Source: an uncultured Clostridia bacterium
GTDB taxonomy: Bacteria; Bacillota; Clostridia; Christensenellales; UBA1242
Direction of reading: 5' to 3'
Length of the DNA stretch: 64,000 nt
NCBI GenBank assembly: GCA_945919375.1
Contig: CAMEJD010000001.1
Coordinates: 1-64,000 of the forward strand
Position numbers and translations under genes: made by a program. The stretch's first letter is position 1, and the number at the start of each line of letters is the position of its first letter. Shown here one piece after another: positions 40,445-51,145 of the stretch. Under the pieces are notes generated by a model. It saw only the letters and a list, made by a program, of their open reading frames with translations, was not told the DNA's origin and searched no databases.

Positions 40445-41626
40445 TTATTTATCTTGTATAACCTCAACTCCGGGAAGTTCTTCGCCCGCAATAAGTTTTA
40501 GGCTTGCTCCACCACCGGTTGAAATGTGATATATTTTTTTTGCCAAACCAAGTCTATTTAATGCAGAGATACTATCACCACCACCAACAATAGTTTTGCC
40601 TTTGTTGTTTGCAACTTGCTTTGCAATTTGCTTTGTCCCATTCATAAAGTTTGAGAATTCAAAAACTCCCATTGGGCCATTCCAAATTATTGTTTGGGCA
40701 GACTTTATTACTTTTGTGTATTGCTTTATGGTCGTTTTGCCAATGTCAAGCCCCATAAGTCCATTTGGAATATCTTGTGTTTTGACTGTTACTGCTTTTG
40801 CTGTTGGGCTAAAAATTGTTGCACAAACATGGTCAACAGGGAGCATAATTTCAACATTATTTTCTTCTGCTTCTTTTAAAATTGATTTTGCATCTTCTAG
40901 ACAATGCTCTTCATAAAGAGATGTTCCAATATTCACACCTTTTGCTTTTAAGAATGTGTAAGCCATTCCCCCACCTATAAGCACTTTGTCACATTTTTTG
41001 ATAAGATTATGGACAACCCCCAATTTGTCACTAACTTTTGCTCCACCAAGAATTGCAATAAAAGGACGATTTGGATTTTCAAGTGCTGATGCTATTGTGT
41101 TAATTTCCTTTCCCATTAAAAATCCAACTGCATTTGGCAATAACTTTGCAAGGCCATAGGTTGATGCATGCTTTCTATGTGCACAGCCAAAAGCATCGTC
41201 AACATAAATATCTGCGAGTTTTGAAAGTTTGTTAGCAAAAATTGGAGAATTTTCTTCTTCATCTTTGAAAAATCTAATATTTTCCAAAACAAGCACTTCA
41301 CCAAAATTCATATTATCTATCATTTCTTCAACTTTTTCACCTACTACACTTGGTGAAAAATAGATTTTACAATGCAAACATCTAATAAGATATTTTGCAA
41401 CATAAATCATACTTAGTTTTGGGACAACTTCGCCTTTTGGTCTGCCTAGGTGTGAGCAAATAATAACTTTTGCATTGTTTTTTAGTAAATAACTTATTGT
41501 TGGAAGTTCGCTTTCTATTCTTGTGGCATCCAAAACTTCGCCTGTGTCAGAAAGTGGAACATTAAAGTCTACTCTCAAAAACACCCTTTTACCATTTACA
41601 TCAATATCTTTAATGGTTCTTTTCAT
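40445..41626 (-). CDS. pgk: Phosphoglycerate kinase
   Basis: KRVFLRVDFNVPL, IICSHLGRPKG, WNGPMGVFE, GGGDSISA, HISTGGGASLKLIAGEELPGVE. Confidence 0.97.
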   Translation of the reverse strand: MKRTIKDIDVNGKRVFLRVDFNVPLSDTGEVLDATRIESELPTISYLLKNNAKVIICSHLGRPKGEVVPKLSMIYVAKYLIRCLHCKIYFSPSVVGEKVEEMIDNMNFGEVLVLENIRFFKDEEENSPIFANKLSKLADIYVDDAFGCAHRKHASTYGLAKLLPNAVGFLMGKEINTIASALENPNRPFIAILGGAKVSDKLGVVHNLIKKCDKVLIGGGMAYTFLKAKGVNIGTSLYEEHCLEDAKSILKEAEENNVEIMLPVDHVCATIFSPTAKAVTVKTQDIPNGLMGLDIGKTTIKQYTKVIKSAQTIIWNGPMGVFEFSNFMNGTKQIAKQVANNKGKTIVGGGDSISALNRLGLAKKIYHISTGGGASLKLIAGEELPGVEVIQDK

Positions 41627-41687
41627 ATGCACCCCTTTTACTGATTTTATTGTAATATAAATGCAAAAATATAACAAGCAAATTCAG

Positions 41688-42623
41688 TTAGTTTTGTTTT
41701 TCAAATGCTTTTTTTATTATTTTAAGACTTTCGTCAAGAGAAATGGTGTTTGCAAGAACTTGCCTATAAGATGTTGAATCGTAAACATCTCTTATGTACC
41801 AAAGCAAGTGTTTTCGAAGAACTGTGCACAAATACTTTTCATCATAGTATTTTTTTAATGTGTTTATATGAGTTTCAACAATACTATATTTGTCAGGCAT
41901 TTCTTTGTGTTTTAGTAAACTAAATATCCAAGGTTGACCAAGTGCACCTCGACCAATCATAACACCATCAACACCGGTTTCTAGCATTTTTTTGTATGTA
42001 ACTTCATCCACAACATCACCATTCCCAATAACTGGGATGGAAACACTTTCTTTAACTTTTTTTATTGTTTCATAATCAACATAGAATTGTTCTCTTGTTC
42101 TTCCATGGATTGTAATTGCTTTTGCCCCACACTTTTCACACAATTTTGCAACCTGCACAGCAACATTGTCATTTTTTTTGAAACCTTTTCTAATTTTTAC
42201 CGTTATTGGTTTGTTTGTTGCATTTACACATTTTGTAACAATCTCTTCAATTTTATCTAAATGACAGAGCAATGCACTACCATCTCCGTTCTTTATAATT
42301 TTTGGTGCAGGGCAACCAAAGTTTATGTCAATTATATCAAATTGTTCAAGTTCTTTGCTTGCACAAACTTTTGCCATTTGGTCGGCATCGTGCCCAAAAA
42401 TTTGAACTACTTTTGGTTTTTCATCATCTTCTGTCCTAAGCAAATCAAGTGTATGCTCATTTTTAAAACGAATAGCATTGCAGTTTACCATTTCGATATA
42501 TGTTAAATCTGCCCCACACATTCGGCAGACCTTTCTAAATCCTATATCGCTTACCCCTGCCATTGGTGCAAGGAATAAATTTCCTACTTCTATATTCCCT
42601 ATTTTCATACCTTTATTATACAC
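41688..42623 (-). CDS. dus: tRNA-dihydrouridine synthase
   Basis: LAPMAGVSDIGFRKVCRMCGADLTYIEMVN, DINFGCPAPKI, TIHGRTREQFY, VIGNGDV, MIGRGALGQPWIF. Confidence 0.95.
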   Translation of the reverse strand: MYNKGMKIGNIEVGNLFLAPMAGVSDIGFRKVCRMCGADLTYIEMVNCNAIRFKNEHTLDLLRTEDDEKPKVVQIFGHDADQMAKVCASKELEQFDIIDINFGCPAPKIIKNGDGSALLCHLDKIEEIVTKCVNATNKPITVKIRKGFKKNDNVAVQVAKLCEKCGAKAITIHGRTREQFYVDYETIKKVKESVSIPVIGNGDVVDEVTYKKMLETGVDGVMIGRGALGQPWIFSLLKHKEMPDKYSIVETHINTLKKYYDEKYLCTVLRKHLLWYIRDVYDSTSYRQVLANTISLDESLKIIKKAFEKQN

Positions 42624-42639
42624 AAAATCTTACATCTTT

Positions 42640-44175
42640 TCAATTTTTATTACCAAGTTTTACATTTTTTAATGTACTTTTTACTTCCTTAATTGAAATA
42701 ACCTTAAAAGCAAAACAAAGTGCAAAATAGGACAATACTCCAATAATCAAAAAAACGATAATTTTTAAAATTGGATTCATAATTATAAAATAGTTGCAAA
42801 AACCTACAATCAAATACATTGCGATTGAAGATAAAAAACAGAAAGATAATTTTCTTAATGAATTATTAAGAAATACATATTTTCTTGCATAGCAGATGCT
42901 AATTATAAGTGATATAAGATATCCAACATTTATTGCAATTGCCAAAGATATTATGTTTAGATTTGCAAACAATATGCCAACGATAAGAACTATTGTTTTT
43001 AAAACAATTCCAACTATTTCACTTACAAGTGACAACCTATACTTACCAAAACCATATAAGATATTGTTTACAATTTGCAAAAGTGTTTGCCAAATGATGC
43101 TTATACTCGCAATTTTAAGGTAGAATACTGCCACATTTTGAAATTGTTGTTCAATGCTTGGAAAAAATACTTTTATAACATTTTCAGCAAGTGCCATAAG
43201 ACCAAATGCACATGGAACAAAAATAAAAAACACAAAAAATAATATACCATTACAAGTTTTTGATATATCTTCGTTATTTGCAATTTTGTAACTAATGCTT
43301 GGCAAAATCGCGGTACAAATTGTGCCACAAAGAAGAACTGGAAAATTTACTATTGGAGCGACCATACCTGTTGCTATACCAAACAATGAAGTTGATATCT
43401 TATTTTCAAAAAAATTATTAAGCAAATTAACAACCAAAAAACTATCCAAAAAATTTGAAAATGGAATAACAATGTTAGTTGCAACAAGTGGCAATAATTT
43501 TGTACCAAAATCTTTTATATCATAAACCCCAATATTTATTTTTTGCGTTTGTTTTTTCCTTAAAAAAAAGATGAGCATAAAGCAAAAAGCGACTAACTCA
43601 CTAACAAAAACACCAAAAAATGCACCATAAACTGCATATATAATGCCATATTTTGTTAAAATGCTTGCAAAAACTAAACCAAAAACCAATTTTACACATT
43701 GTTCGATAATTCCCGATATTGCCGATGGCAACATATACTCATAACCAAAAAAATATCCCTTTATAACACTTGATATAGAACTAAAAATGATGCTTGAACC
43801 GATTATGATATACCCAAAATAAGCATCATCAATCCCCTGCAAATTGGCAAAAATCTTTGACATAAAAGTGATAATAATCGCAAAAAATACTCCTGACATT
43901 ATTGCAAACCAAAATGCACTTTTGATTAATTTTGATATTGCGTTATTTTCTTTTTTTGCTCGATAATATGACACTCTTTGTGCGACATAAATTGGTATTG
44001 CACCGGTTATAAAAACCAAAAATAAGGAATAAACATAATATATCATTTGATAAATTCCAATTCCATTCGTTCCCAATATGTTTGATAATGGAATTTTGTA
44101 TACTGCGCCAACAAATTTAGTGATAATCAAACAAACAAATAATATAATTGAATTTTTTATGTATTTTTCTTTCAT
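42640..44175 (-). CDS. MATE/MurJ-superfamily flippase (SpoVB/polysaccharide exporter type)
   Basis: IIKFVGAVYKIPLSNILGTNGIGIYQMIYYVYSLFLVFITGAIPIYVAQ; about 14 TM. Confidence 0.85.
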   Translation of the reverse strand: MKEKYIKNSIILFVCLIITKFVGAVYKIPLSNILGTNGIGIYQMIYYVYSLFLVFITGAIPIYVAQRVSYYRAKKENNAISKLIKSAFWFAIMSGVFFAIIITFMSKIFANLQGIDDAYFGYIIIGSSIIFSSISSVIKGYFFGYEYMLPSAISGIIEQCVKLVFGLVFASILTKYGIIYAVYGAFFGVFVSELVAFCFMLIFFLRKKQTQKINIGVYDIKDFGTKLLPLVATNIVIPFSNFLDSFLVVNLLNNFFENKISTSLFGIATGMVAPIVNFPVLLCGTICTAILPSISYKIANNEDISKTCNGILFFVFFIFVPCAFGLMALAENVIKVFFPSIEQQFQNVAVFYLKIASISIIWQTLLQIVNNILYGFGKYRLSLVSEIVGIVLKTIVLIVGILFANLNIISLAIAINVGYLISLIISICYARKYVFLNNSLRKLSFCFLSSIAMYLIVGFCNYFIIMNPILKIIVFLIIGVLSYFALCFAFKVISIKEVKSTLKNVKLGNKN

Positions 44176-44283
44176 AAATTTAGTTTTTGGAGTTTGTTAC
44201 ATAATATACAAAAATGTTTGACAATTTGCTATTTACAAAAACAAATTTATGTGTTAGTATATAATAAATAGATAGGAGACATA

Positions 44284-44826
44284 ATGTCAGTTTTTAAGAA
44301 AAAAGAAAAATTACCAACATCACTTACAGATGAAATCCCAAGAACAAAAAAATATGATTATCAAGGTAAACTTTATGAAAGTGAAAAATATTTTATGATA
44401 TCGCAAAAAGATGCTGAAGCGTTTAATCAATTGGCAGGTGTTATATTGCACGATTATGCTCGTGAAGGCAAATTATCAAAACTTTCAAAATTTATTCGTG
44501 ATGACCAAGTTATTGACCCAACAACAAAATTATATTATAACAGAATGATAAATTTACTTGAAACAATAAAAGACAATGAAAGAGTAAGAAATAATTTATA
44601 TAAATTCCATTCACTTATGTTTGCAAGCAACTCACCTGCAAAGGTTCTTACAAATGACCTTTATAAAGACCATAATAAATGTGTAAACTATATTGAAATT
44701 ATTGATTGCATAATTAAGAATTCAAAAAATAAAGATTATGATTTTAAAAACTCTATCTTATATCAAAAATTGATTGCCTATGCAAAAGATGTTGACAATA
44801 AGTATGGTTCATACATTGAATATTAA
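44284..44826 (+). CDS. Hypothetical protein
   Basis: 180-aa ORF with RBS (GGAG); no family recognised. Confidence 0.65.
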   Translation: MSVFKKKEKLPTSLTDEIPRTKKYDYQGKLYESEKYFMISQKDAEAFNQLAGVILHDYAREGKLSKLSKFIRDDQVIDPTTKLYYNRMINLLETIKDNERVRNNLYKFHSLMFASNSPAKVLTNDLYKDHNKCVNYIEIIDCIIKNSKNKDYDFKNSILYQKLIAYAKDVDNKYGSYIEY

Positions 44827-44863
44827 AAAAAATACCAAAGTTTTGTAACTTTGGTATTTTTTT
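44827..44863. terminator. Bidirectional terminator between convergent genes
   Basis: AAAAAATACCAAAGTT-TTGT-AACTTTGGTATTTTTT. Confidence 0.88.
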
Positions 44864-46343
44864 AATCTATATTTTTATCATCAAAAACATTTGTTAAATC
44901 ATTTATATCAAGACCACTCAAATCTTCGTCTGGTGGAAAATCTGGCACTTCCCCAAATGCATCATCACTAACAACTTTAACCTTGTCACCATAATCTTTT
45001 CTGTCAATTTTTTTATCTGGGTCAATAAATGTTGTGAGTTCACCTATCCAACGCATCTTTATATTTGCGAGTTCACCATTACGATGTTTTGCAACAACCA
45101 ATTCACAAATTCCCGGTTCGTTTGGATTAACAATGTCATTATATTTGTCTGGGTTGTCAATAAAGAGAACAATATCTGCATCCTGCTCAATTGCTCCACT
45201 TTCACGAAGGTCGGAAAGCATAGGTTTGTGGTCTTTTCTTTGCTCAATTGCACGAGAAAGTTGAGAAAGAAGTATAATTGGCACATTAAGTTCTTTTGCA
45301 GCAATTTTCAAAAATCTTGTGATTTGTGAAATTTCTTGTTGACGATTATCGTCTTTGCTTGTTTTCCCACTTGACATAAGTTGAAGATAGTCAATTACAA
45401 TAAGGTCAAGACCCTTTTCTCTTTTCAATCTTCTACATTTATCCAAAACATCCATTGGAGTTACAAGCGAACTATCACTAACATAAAGTCCACTTTCGGC
45501 AAGAGTTTTGTTCGCCATCCAAATATATTTCATTTCTTCGGTTGTTAAATTGCCTTTCTTTGCCTTGCTCATACTAACCTTTGCAACTTGACAAAGTGAA
45601 CGCATTGCAAGTTGTACTCTTGGCATTTCCAAAGAGAAAATTGCACAATTTTTGTGTTGATTTGTGGCAGCATTTATTGCGATATTCATTGCAAAAGATG
45701 TTTTACCAACACCCGGACGAGCAGCAAGCAAAATAAGGTCAGAGTTTTGAAGCCCGTTAGTAAGTTTATCAAATTCTGTAATTCCTGTTGAAATACCTTT
45801 GATTTGTCCACCATTTTTGGCAAGTTCATCAATTGATTTCATTGCTTCATTAAGAGCAATAGAGATATGCTCAAGTGTGCTTGTTTCTTCTTTTTGAGCA
45901 ATGTCATATACCATTTTTTCGGCAAACGCAATGGAGTCTTGAATCTCTCCACCTTCATATGCCTTTTCAATTATCTTTTGACCTGCAGAAATCAATGCTC
46001 TATTTAGACTATCTCTTTTTACAATGTCTATGTATGATTTAAAGTTTACAGCACTTGGAAGTGAAGATGCAAGAAGTGTAAGATAGTCAATTCCCCCAAC
46101 TTCATTTATCAAATTTTGTTTTTCAAGTTTGTCTACAACTGTAACAAAATCAATTGGTTGATTTGTTTCATACAAACTATACATAATTTCATAAATCTTT
46201 TTGTGTGCTTCACTATAAAAGTCTTGTGGCTTAATTTTTTCTGTTATGCTTGACACAACATTATTATCAATAAGCAAACAAGAGAGCAATGATTGCTCCG
46301 CTTCAATTGAATGTGGCATCATTTTTACTGGATTTGTTGCCAT
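44862..46343 (-). CDS. dnaB: Replicative DNA helicase DnaB
   Basis: PHSIEAEQSLLSCLLID, LAARPGVGKTSFAMNIA, VIDYLQLMSSG, LSQLSRAIEQRKDHKPMLSDLRESGAIEQDAD. Confidence 0.97.
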   Translation of the reverse strand: MATNPVKMMPHSIEAEQSLLSCLLIDNNVVSSITEKIKPQDFYSEAHKKIYEIMYSLYETNQPIDFVTVVDKLEKQNLINEVGGIDYLTLLASSLPSAVNFKSYIDIVKRDSLNRALISAGQKIIEKAYEGGEIQDSIAFAEKMVYDIAQKEETSTLEHISIALNEAMKSIDELAKNGGQIKGISTGITEFDKLTNGLQNSDLILLAARPGVGKTSFAMNIAINAATNQHKNCAIFSLEMPRVQLAMRSLCQVAKVSMSKAKKGNLTTEEMKYIWMANKTLAESGLYVSDSSLVTPMDVLDKCRRLKREKGLDLIVIDYLQLMSSGKTSKDDNRQQEISQITRFLKIAAKELNVPIILLSQLSRAIEQRKDHKPMLSDLRESGAIEQDADIVLFIDNPDKYNDIVNPNEPGICELVVAKHRNGELANIKMRWIGELTTFIDPDKKIDRKDYGDKVKVVSDDAFGEVPDFPPDEDLSGLDINDLTNVFDDKNID

Positions 46344-46355
46344 ATTTTTCTCCTT

Positions 46356-46637
46356 TTAATCTTTGAATGGGTCATATTTATCTTTGTTTTCAAGCAATTC
46401 TTTTTTCTTTTTATTTTTAGATATTTTATCAAAAATTAGGTAAACAATCAAACAAACAAAACCACTAAAAACAACATTCATAAACACAACAAGCCATTCT
46501 GGAAGTTTTAACACAACTCCAAATACATAGGTTGTGGCAATAATAACGGGAATCAAACACCCCATTATTATCCATACCCTTTTTATTGACTTTTTGTATT
46601 CCAAATCTGTTTTTGGTGGTTTTTGTTCATTACTCAT
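46356..46637 (-). CDS. Small two-TM membrane protein
   Basis: Two hydrophobic segments, charged C-terminus; overlaps typA end. Confidence 0.55.
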   Translation of the reverse strand: MSNEQKPPKTDLEYKKSIKRVWIIMGCLIPVIIATTYVFGVVLKLPEWLVVFMNVVFSGFVCLIVYLIFDKISKNKKKKELLENKDKYDPFKD

Positions 46638-48477
46638 CTATTGTTTCACCTTCGCCTCTTAACATTTTTCCTCTTTCTCTTAGTCTCATATTATGGTCAA
46701 GGATCTTCTTTCTAATTCTTATACTCTTTGGAGTAACTTCCAAATATTCATCATCAGCCAAGAACTCCAAACAATCTTCCAAACTCATAACAATTGGGGT
46801 TTCAAGACGGAGTGCATCATCGGCAGCACTTGAACGACAGTTTGACAAGTGTTTTCTCTTGCAGACATTAACAACAAGGTCCTCGCCTTTTGGATTTCTT
46901 CCAACAACCATACCTGCATAAACAGGAACACCGGGTCCAATAAAGAGTTCGCCTCTTTCTTGTGCATTGAAAAGTCCATACACAATACTTTCACCAGCTT
47001 CAAAAGCAATAAGTGAACCATATTCTCTTCTTTCAATTTCGCCCTTGTATGGTTCATAGTCATGGAACACTGAACTCATTATACCTTCACCTTTTGTATC
47101 GGTCAAAAGTTCACTCTTAAAGCCAAAAAGTCCACGTTCTGGAATATAGAATTCCATTTTCATTCTTGATGCTTTTGGTGTCATATGGATAAGTTCACCC
47201 TTTCTTACACCCATTTTGTTCATAACTGTTCCAACACAATCTGCAGGCACATCCAAAGTTAAAATGTCAATTGGTTCACATTTTTTGCCATCAATTGTTT
47301 TAAATCTAACTCTTGGCATACTTACTTGAAATTCATATCCGTCACGACGCATATTTTCAATCAAAATGCTAAGGTGCATTTCGCCACGTCCACAAACTGT
47401 GAATGCATCACTTGTTTTTGTGTCGGAAACTCTTAATGACAAGTCTTTTACTGCTTCTTTGTATAATCTATCTCTTAGGTGTCTTGATGTTACAAACTTG
47501 CCTTCCTTCCCTGCAAATGGACTATCATTTACCATAAATGTCATTTCAACACTTGGTTCTGCAATTTGTACAAATTCTTCTGGTTCAACTTTTTCTGGTC
47601 CACAAATTGTATCTCCAATTTTTACATCTTCAAGTCCAGCGATACAAACTATATCACCCATAACAGCTTTGTCTGTTTGAACACGCTTTAACCCTTGATA
47701 TGTGAACAATTGAACAACTTTGCTTTTTACATTTTTTGATTTGTCAAAATAGTTGCAAACAACAACATTGTCGCCAACCTTAACTTGTCCATGAGTAATT
47801 TTACCAATAGCAAGTTTACCAACATAATCATTATGTTCAGCACTTGAAACAAGCATACTAAATGGTGCATCCATATCCCCTTCTGGTGCTGGAATATGAC
47901 TTAATATTGTTTCAAAAAGTGGAACAAAGTTTTCCCCCTCTTTTGTGTAATCAAGCGATGCCTTTCCTGTTCTTGCACTTGCAAAAACAAATGGGCTGTC
48001 AAGTTGCTCTTCATTTGCGTCAAGATCCATAAGTAGTTCCAAAACCTCATCAACAACTTCGGCAGGTCTTGCATCCGGTCTATCTATCTTGTTGATTACA
48101 ACAATGACCTTTAAATTTAGTGCAAGAGCATGCTCCAAAACAAATCTTGTTTGTGGCATTGGTCCTTCAAAAGCATCAACAACCAACAAAACACCATCAA
48201 CCATTTTTAATACTCTTTCAACTTCGCCACCAAAGTCTGCATGTCCCGGGGTATCTACAACATTGATTTTTACGCCCTTGTACTCACAACTTGCATTTTT
48301 TGACAAAATTGTAATGCCTCTTTCTCTTTCAATTGCATTACTATCCATTACTCTATCTTCAACAACTTGGTTATCTCTAAAGACATTGCCTTGTTTTAAC
48401 ATTTCGTTTACCAAACTTGTTTTACCATGGTCAACGTGGGCAATTATCGCAACATTTCTTACTTTTTCATTTTTCAT
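46630..48477 (-). CDS. typA: Translational GTPase TypA/BipA
   Basis: IIAHVDHGKTSLVNEMLKQ, NAIERERGITILSKN, VDTPGHADFGGEVER; C-terminal BipA motifs. Confidence 0.97.
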   Translation of the reverse strand: MKNEKVRNVAIIAHVDHGKTSLVNEMLKQGNVFRDNQVVEDRVMDSNAIERERGITILSKNASCEYKGVKINVVDTPGHADFGGEVERVLKMVDGVLLVVDAFEGPMPQTRFVLEHALALNLKVIVVINKIDRPDARPAEVVDEVLELLMDLDANEEQLDSPFVFASARTGKASLDYTKEGENFVPLFETILSHIPAPEGDMDAPFSMLVSSAEHNDYVGKLAIGKITHGQVKVGDNVVVCNYFDKSKNVKSKVVQLFTYQGLKRVQTDKAVMGDIVCIAGLEDVKIGDTICGPEKVEPEEFVQIAEPSVEMTFMVNDSPFAGKEGKFVTSRHLRDRLYKEAVKDLSLRVSDTKTSDAFTVCGRGEMHLSILIENMRRDGYEFQVSMPRVRFKTIDGKKCEPIDILTLDVPADCVGTVMNKMGVRKGELIHMTPKASRMKMEFYIPERGLFGFKSELLTDTKGEGIMSSVFHDYEPYKGEIERREYGSLIAFEAGESIVYGLFNAQERGELFIGPGVPVYAGMVVGRNPKGEDLVVNVCKRKHLSNCRSSAADDALRLETPIVMSLEDCLEFLADDEYLEVTPKSIRIRKKILDHNMRLRERGKMLRGEGETIDE

Positions 48478-48655
48478 TTTTATCCTTCCTATGTATAAAT
48501 ACTAATTATATTCAATCTTGTGCAAATTGATTTAATATATTCAATACTATGTATAACGATTGATTATACCACACACCAAAATTATTTTCAATATTTTGAC
48601 AATAAAAAATGAAACATTTTATATATATATTCTAATACAATAAAATTATAAGGAA

Positions 48656-48762
48656 GAGATTTCTCCAAAGTCCGTAAATGATGGGCAAGGTGGAAATGAC
48701 AAGATAAATATATATGTCATTTCAAGTGCATTTTTGAACTTGCTTACGAGAAATCTCAACCG
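48656..48762. repeat. Inverted pair of the dispersed intergenic repeat
   Basis: GAGATTTCTCC...GGAAATGACA then TGTCATTTC...GAGAAATCTCAACCG. Confidence 0.65.
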
Positions 48763-48812
48763 ATAAAAAAAGAGCAACCAAAATTCCTAGTTGCTCTTTA
48801 TAATATTTTTCC

Positions 48813-50285
48813 CTAGATGCTTGCCGTTGTAGATAGGATGAAAGCTGCACGCACACGACAATAGGTATCACGAGCACTATAATAGTTAAGGCTACCACTA
48901 TCAATAACATTCATAGTAATATTAGTAGTACCCGACAAAGGTGAACGAAGCCACCAATATTGTTTGTTAAAAGTTCTTGAAGAGTTATCTGTGCCAAGAT
49001 ATGTATTTACTTCACCAAGACTCATAAGCCAGAACTTATCTGTACTTGAATCTGATAATGTATATTTGTCTGTTGTGGTTTCTTGATAACCTGAGCTATC
49101 TGAAACTCCTTTTATACTTGATATTTTTCTTGGCATAGCAAGATTAAGTGTTTTTTCTTCGTCACTTAAGTTAAAGTATGTTCCGTCTTTTATTTTTTCT
49201 CTTATCGTACTTGTATAGTAGTTACTGCTATTATTTGTATCAAAAGCAATATCACTGTCTTCGGATAACGATTGTTGAACAAACACTGCTTTACCAGCAA
49301 GCCCAGTTGGTTTTGTTGATGAATATGTGTACTTTTGCATTGTGCCATCAGTATCCATTGTTCCAACATATTTCCACAATATTGGCCTATTGTTATATGT
49401 GCCATAATATAAGAACCAGTAGCCATCTTGCTTGTTTTCATATAATTTACCACGCTCTGATGTTGAATAGTTTGCTTTATCTGTTATAACGGTTGTTTTT
49501 GTAACTTTTGTTGTAACATTATATAATTGACTTCCATCATATAAAATATTACCTGAAGAATCTGCTGTCAATTTTGAATTAGTATTATTTGCCATATATT
49601 GTTCAAAAGTCATTCCATACACTGTTTGAGACATTTGAGTTCCATTTATATATGCTGTAATTGGCAAATCTCCGATATTTAGTGTTACTCCAAAAGAATA
49701 TTTTGTCAATTCAAAAGATGAACCTATTGAACCAACTCCCACTGCCAAAACAATATTTTTACCTGAACCCTTTTTTATTTGAGGTACTCTTTCGGATGTG
49801 TATCTAACAAGATTTGAACCTACTGAACTAACACTTGCAGATGCATAAACATTGCTTGCTGTTCCTGATGAAACTAAATTTTCAATATGTATCACAAAAT
49901 AATAAATTTGTTTTGAATTTGTGAATTCCAAATCTGGAATTTTATAACTTGGCGCTCCCTCATCAACAACTGAATTGTATTTATATTCTGTTCTAGAATC
50001 TAAAGTTACACCAGTTGGTGTGTTTGACCTTATGTCGCATGTAAGCAAATTTGTTTTTTGCTTTATAAATGAATCAATATCTGATGTTGTTAAGTTGTTT
50101 GGTGTAATATGCTTAGAATAATAAACTTTTGTTGTTATATCAACAATTGCCTCATTGATTTCATACTTAACCTGTCCAGAAATCTGATAGTTGATTGTAT
50201 TTGTTGCCGCAAATACACCAACGCAAAGTGCTGCTACTGCCAAACACATACTTGCGATTGATGCAAATAACTTAAATTTTTTCAT
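48813..50285 (-). CDS. Secreted DUF6273-type protein with the shared N-terminal export module
   Basis: MKKFKLFASIASMCLAVAALCVGVFAATNTINYQISGQVKYEINEAIVDITTKVYYS; C-terminus KQYWWLRSPLSGTTNITMNVIDSGSLNYYSARDTYCRVRAAFIL. Confidence 0.75.
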   Translation of the reverse strand: MKKFKLFASIASMCLAVAALCVGVFAATNTINYQISGQVKYEINEAIVDITTKVYYSKHITPNNLTTSDIDSFIKQKTNLLTCDIRSNTPTGVTLDSRTEYKYNSVVDEGAPSYKIPDLEFTNSKQIYYFVIHIENLVSSGTASNVYASASVSSVGSNLVRYTSERVPQIKKGSGKNIVLAVGVGSIGSSFELTKYSFGVTLNIGDLPITAYINGTQMSQTVYGMTFEQYMANNTNSKLTADSSGNILYDGSQLYNVTTKVTKTTVITDKANYSTSERGKLYENKQDGYWFLYYGTYNNRPILWKYVGTMDTDGTMQKYTYSSTKPTGLAGKAVFVQQSLSEDSDIAFDTNNSSNYYTSTIREKIKDGTYFNLSDEEKTLNLAMPRKISSIKGVSDSSGYQETTTDKYTLSDSSTDKFWLMSLGEVNTYLGTDNSSRTFNKQYWWLRSPLSGTTNITMNVIDSGSLNYYSARDTYCRVRAAFILSTTASI

Positions 50286-50335
50286 ATGTACTCCTTTTTT
50301 TATTATGTAATAAAAGCATCACTTTTATTCAATTC

Positions 50336-50365
50336 AGTATACCCACCCCCCTCCGAGATTGTCAA
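50336..50365 (-). promoter_or_regulatory. SigA-type promoter of the 48813-50285 gene
   Basis: TTGACA-N18-TATACT on the minus strand; spacer ATCTCGGAGGGGGGTGGG. Confidence 0.8.
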
Positions 50366-50443
50366 ACGATATTCAAAGGTTTTTTGAATTTTTTTACAAG
50401 TTCACAATATCCCACTTTCACAAAAAGCACAGGTCTTTATTCT

Positions 50444-50492
50444 GGTTGGAGATTTCTCCTAGGTAATGTTACAAAGTTGTAGCCTAAATGAC
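50444..50492. repeat. Dispersed intergenic repeat
   Basis: GGTTGGAGATTTCTCCTAGG...CCTAAATGAC. Confidence 0.55.
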
Positions 50493-50554
50493 AAGATATA
50501 AAAAAGACCCACAGGTATTTGTGAGTCTATAAAAATTTGCATTAACAAAAAGAG

Positions 50555-51142
50555 TTAAATATTTGTTCTACTTTCTAATGCACGAGTAAGAGTAACTTCA
50601 TCTGCAAATTCAAGTTCACTACCCATACTAACACCTTGTGCAAGTCTTGTAACCTTTACCCCAAGTGGAGTAAGCAATCTTGAAATATACATTGCGGTGG
50701 CATCACCTTCAACATCTGGGTTTGTTGCCATAATCACTTCTTTTGTTCCATATTTTTTAATTCTATCTAATAATTCTTTTATTCTTATATCGTTTGGTCC
50801 ACGATTTTCAAGTGGACTTATCGTTCCATGCAAAACATGAAAAACTCCGTCATAGTTCTTCACTTTTTCCATTGCAACAACATCTTTTGGTTCTTTTACA
50901 ACACAAATAATTTGTTTGTTTTTCTTTAGGCAAGTTTCACAAACATCAGTTTCTGAAAAATTGCCACATTCACTGCAAAACTTGATTTTTTGCTTTGCTT
51001 CAATTATTGCATCGGCAAAATCTTTTGCTTCTTGCTGTGTGGAATTAAGTATACTATATGCATATCTCTGTGCCGTTTTGTAACCAACACCCGGAAGAGA
51101 ACGAAAAGAATTTATTAGTTTTTCCAAACTTTCTATATACAT
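50555..51142 (-). CDS. recR: Recombination protein RecR
   Basis: RSLPGVGYKTAQRYAY, zinc finger CSECGNFSETDVCETC, Toprim region. Confidence 0.96.
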   Translation of the reverse strand: MYIESLEKLINSFRSLPGVGYKTAQRYAYSILNSTQQEAKDFADAIIEAKQKIKFCSECGNFSETDVCETCLKKNKQIICVVKEPKDVVAMEKVKNYDGVFHVLHGTISPLENRGPNDIRIKELLDRIKKYGTKEVIMATNPDVEGDATAMYISRLLTPLGVKVTRLAQGVSMGSELEFADEVTLTRALESRTNI

Positions 51143-51145
51143 AAA

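Noticed and set aside
46586-46921. Plus-strand ORFs antisense to typA, dnaB, rnj and others
   Set aside because: Low-complexity Ser/Leu/Phe-rich translations typical of the antisense of AT-rich genes; the opposing CDS is certain in each case.
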